Assembly (NCBI GenBank): GCA_040002995.1
Contig: JBDUDK010000020.1
Location: 1 to 64,000 of the forward strand
Direction: 5' to 3'
Source of the DNA: JBDUDK01 sp040002995
GTDB taxonomy: Bacteria; Actinomycetota; Acidimicrobiia; Acidimicrobiales; Ilumatobacteraceae
DNA length: 64,000 bases
In this document: positions 62,891 through 64,000 of the stretch, piece by piece
Numbering within the stretch: the first letter of the stretch is position 1
How the letters are laid out: every line of letters begins with the position of its first letter
Made by a program: the position numbers and the translations under genes
The notes under the pieces: generated by a model
What the model was told of the DNA's origin: nothing
The model's input: only the letters and a program-made list of their open reading frames with translations
Databases searched by the model: none

Positions 62891-64000
62891 TCAGCCGGCC
62901 GCGTCGAGGGCCTGTTCGAGGTCGGCCACCAGGTCGTTCGCCGATTCGAGACCCACTGACAGCCGTACGAGCGACGCGGGCACCTCGAGGGGCGAACCCG
63001 CGACCGACGCGTGGGTCATGCGCCCGGGATGTTCGATGAGCGACTCGACCGCGCCGAGCGATTCCGCCAGCGTGAAAACCTCGGTGCGCCTGACAACCTC
63101 GAGGGCGGCGGCCTCGCCCCCCACGCACGTGAAGCTGACCATGCCGCCGAAGTCGCGCATCTGACGAGCGGCGGCCTGATGCCCGGGATGATCGGGAAGC
63201 TGCGGATACAACACCCGGTCGACGGCGGGATGCCGGAGGAGGAGATCGACGACCGCGCGGGCGTTCTCACAATGGCGATCCATGCGCACGGCAAGGGTCT
63301 TCACCCCGCGCAACACGAGATAACAATCGAACGGGGCCGGCACCGCGCCCGCGGCGTTCTGGGTGAAGCGCAGGCGGCCGGCGAGGTCGTCGTCGTCGAC
63401 GGCGACGAAACCCCCAACGACGTCGCTGTGGCCGCCGAGGTACTTCGTCGCCGAGTGCACGACGATGTCGGCCCCCAGAGCGAGCGGTGTCTGCAGGTAC
63501 GGCGTGGCGAAGGTGTTGTCGACGACCACGAGGGCACCACGCACGTGGGCTGCGGCCGCCACGGCCTCGATGTCGATGCACGCCAGAAGGGGATTGGTGG
63601 GCGTCTCCAGCCACACCATCGCCGTGTCATCGGGCCACGTCGCCCCGGAGGCGGTGGCGTCGGTGAGGTCGACCGCGGTCCACGTGTAGCCGGCGGGGCC
63701 GTACACCTTCGAGATCAACCGGAACGTGCCGCCGTAGGCGTCGTTGCCGAGCACGATGCGTTGGCCGGGCGACAGCAGACGCAACACGTTGTCCTCCGCA
63801 GCCAGCCCCGAGGCGAACGCGAGTCCGTGAGCGGCACCCTCGAGCGACGCGACGCAGCTTTCCAGCGCGTTCCGCGTGGGGTTCGATGAACGCGAATACT
63901 CGAAACCGTCGTGGTCGCCGACGGCCCGCTGCGCGAACGTGGTCGACAGTGTGATCGGCGTGACGACGGCGCCAGTCGCGACATCAGGGGTCTGACCGAC
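62891..64000 (-). CDS. Cystathionine gamma-synthase/gamma-lyase family PLP enzyme (5' end outside window)
   Basis: The frame continues through the right edge; about 370 residues are visible. Family motifs are EYSRSSNPTRNALE, FASGLAAEDNVLRLL, LETPTNPLLA, VVVDNTFATP and the PLP Lys in HSATKYLGGHSDV. The C-terminal RLSVGLESANDLVADLEQAL is typical. Cystathionine synthase, lyase and methionine gamma-lyase cannot be told apart without the N-terminus. It lies 52 bases upstream of the aminotransferase ATG. Confidence 0.92.
   Translation of the reverse strand, partial: VGQTPDVATGAVVTPITLSTTFAQRAVGDHDGFEYSRSSNPTRNALESCVASLEGAAHGLAFASGLAAEDNVLRLLSPGQRIVLGNDAYGGTFRLISKVYGPAGYTWTAVDLTDATASGATWPDDTAMVWLETPTNPLLACIDIEAVAAAAHVRGALVVVDNTFATPYLQTPLALGADIVVHSATKYLGGHSDVVGGFVAVDDDDLAGRLRFTQNAAGAVPAPFDCYLVLRGVKTLAVRMDRHCENARAVVDLLLRHPAVDRVLYPQLPDHPGHQAAARQMRDFGGMVSFTCVGGEAAALEVVRRTEVFTLAESLGAVESLIEHPGRMTHASVAGSPLEVPASLVRLSVGLESANDLVADLEQALDAAG

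Overview
The window is about 64 kb of GC-rich (roughly two-thirds G+C), gene-dense DNA from an actinobacterium, most likely an uncultured member of the Acidimicrobiia. The markers are a WhiB protein, the PafB/PafC WYL pair, a coenzyme F420 gene (cofC), mycothiol-type DinB/MDMPI proteins, an HU followed by a lysine/alanine tail protein, a NAD-type 6-phosphogluconate dehydrogenase, and several genes whose start codon lies 6-7 nt after a TANNNT -10 box (leaderless style). The class-level placement is inference. No rRNA, tRNA, CRISPR array, insertion sequence or phage gene was seen.

Layout. 1-9.2 kb: an extracellular multicopper-oxidase cluster. A large surface protein is followed by two oxidase-like proteins whose copper-ligand motifs look complementary, a third ligand-less relative with long repeats, and three small membrane-anchored or exported proteins. 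9.2-11.7 kb: a decayed PEP-utiliser domain and a two-component system. 11.8-16.5 kb: GDT1-type cation exporter, Ppx/GppA, zinc metallopeptidase lipoprotein, truncated DUF305 protein, C26 amidotransferase. 16.5-21.6 kb: a complete branched-chain amino-acid type ABC operon (livG-F-H-M plus binding protein). 22-25 kb: NUDIX hydrolase, acyl-CoA mutase large subunit, second binding protein.

25.2-34.4 kb: the metabolic centrepiece, a phenylalanine/tyrosine degradation operon with a divergent Lrp regulator. Phe is hydroxylated (phhA), transaminated (an aminotransferase fused to a DinB domain), and converted through HPPD, homogentisate dioxygenase and fumarylacetoacetase to fumarate and acetoacetate. 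The acetoacetate is activated by acetoacetyl-CoA synthetase. No recognisable glutathione-dependent maleylacetoacetate isomerase is present. DinB-fold proteins, one fused and one free, sit in the operon and could fill that step with mycothiol.

34.4-41.2 kb: pentapeptide-DinB protein, aldo-keto reductase, divergent cupin/MarR pair with clear operator repeats, a gene-poor stretch with a Clp_N remnant, 3-hydroxyacyl-CoA dehydrogenase with the B12-binding mutase subunit, and pafBC. 41.2-45.5 kb: an oxidative pentose-phosphate operon on the minus strand (gnd-zwf-phosphatase-pgl-exonuclease). 45.5-49 kb: whiB, a structured intergenic region, and a LuxR-type ATPase regulator split by an in-frame amber codon. 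49-55.7 kb: CMD, HIT, GNAT, HU plus tail protein, MDMPI-like protein, PIG-L deacetylase, cofC and gpsA. 55.7-64 kb: GH38 alpha-mannosidase, HD-GYP protein, selD, rnhB, an aminotransferase, and a cystathionine gamma-synthase/lyase-family enzyme running off the right edge.
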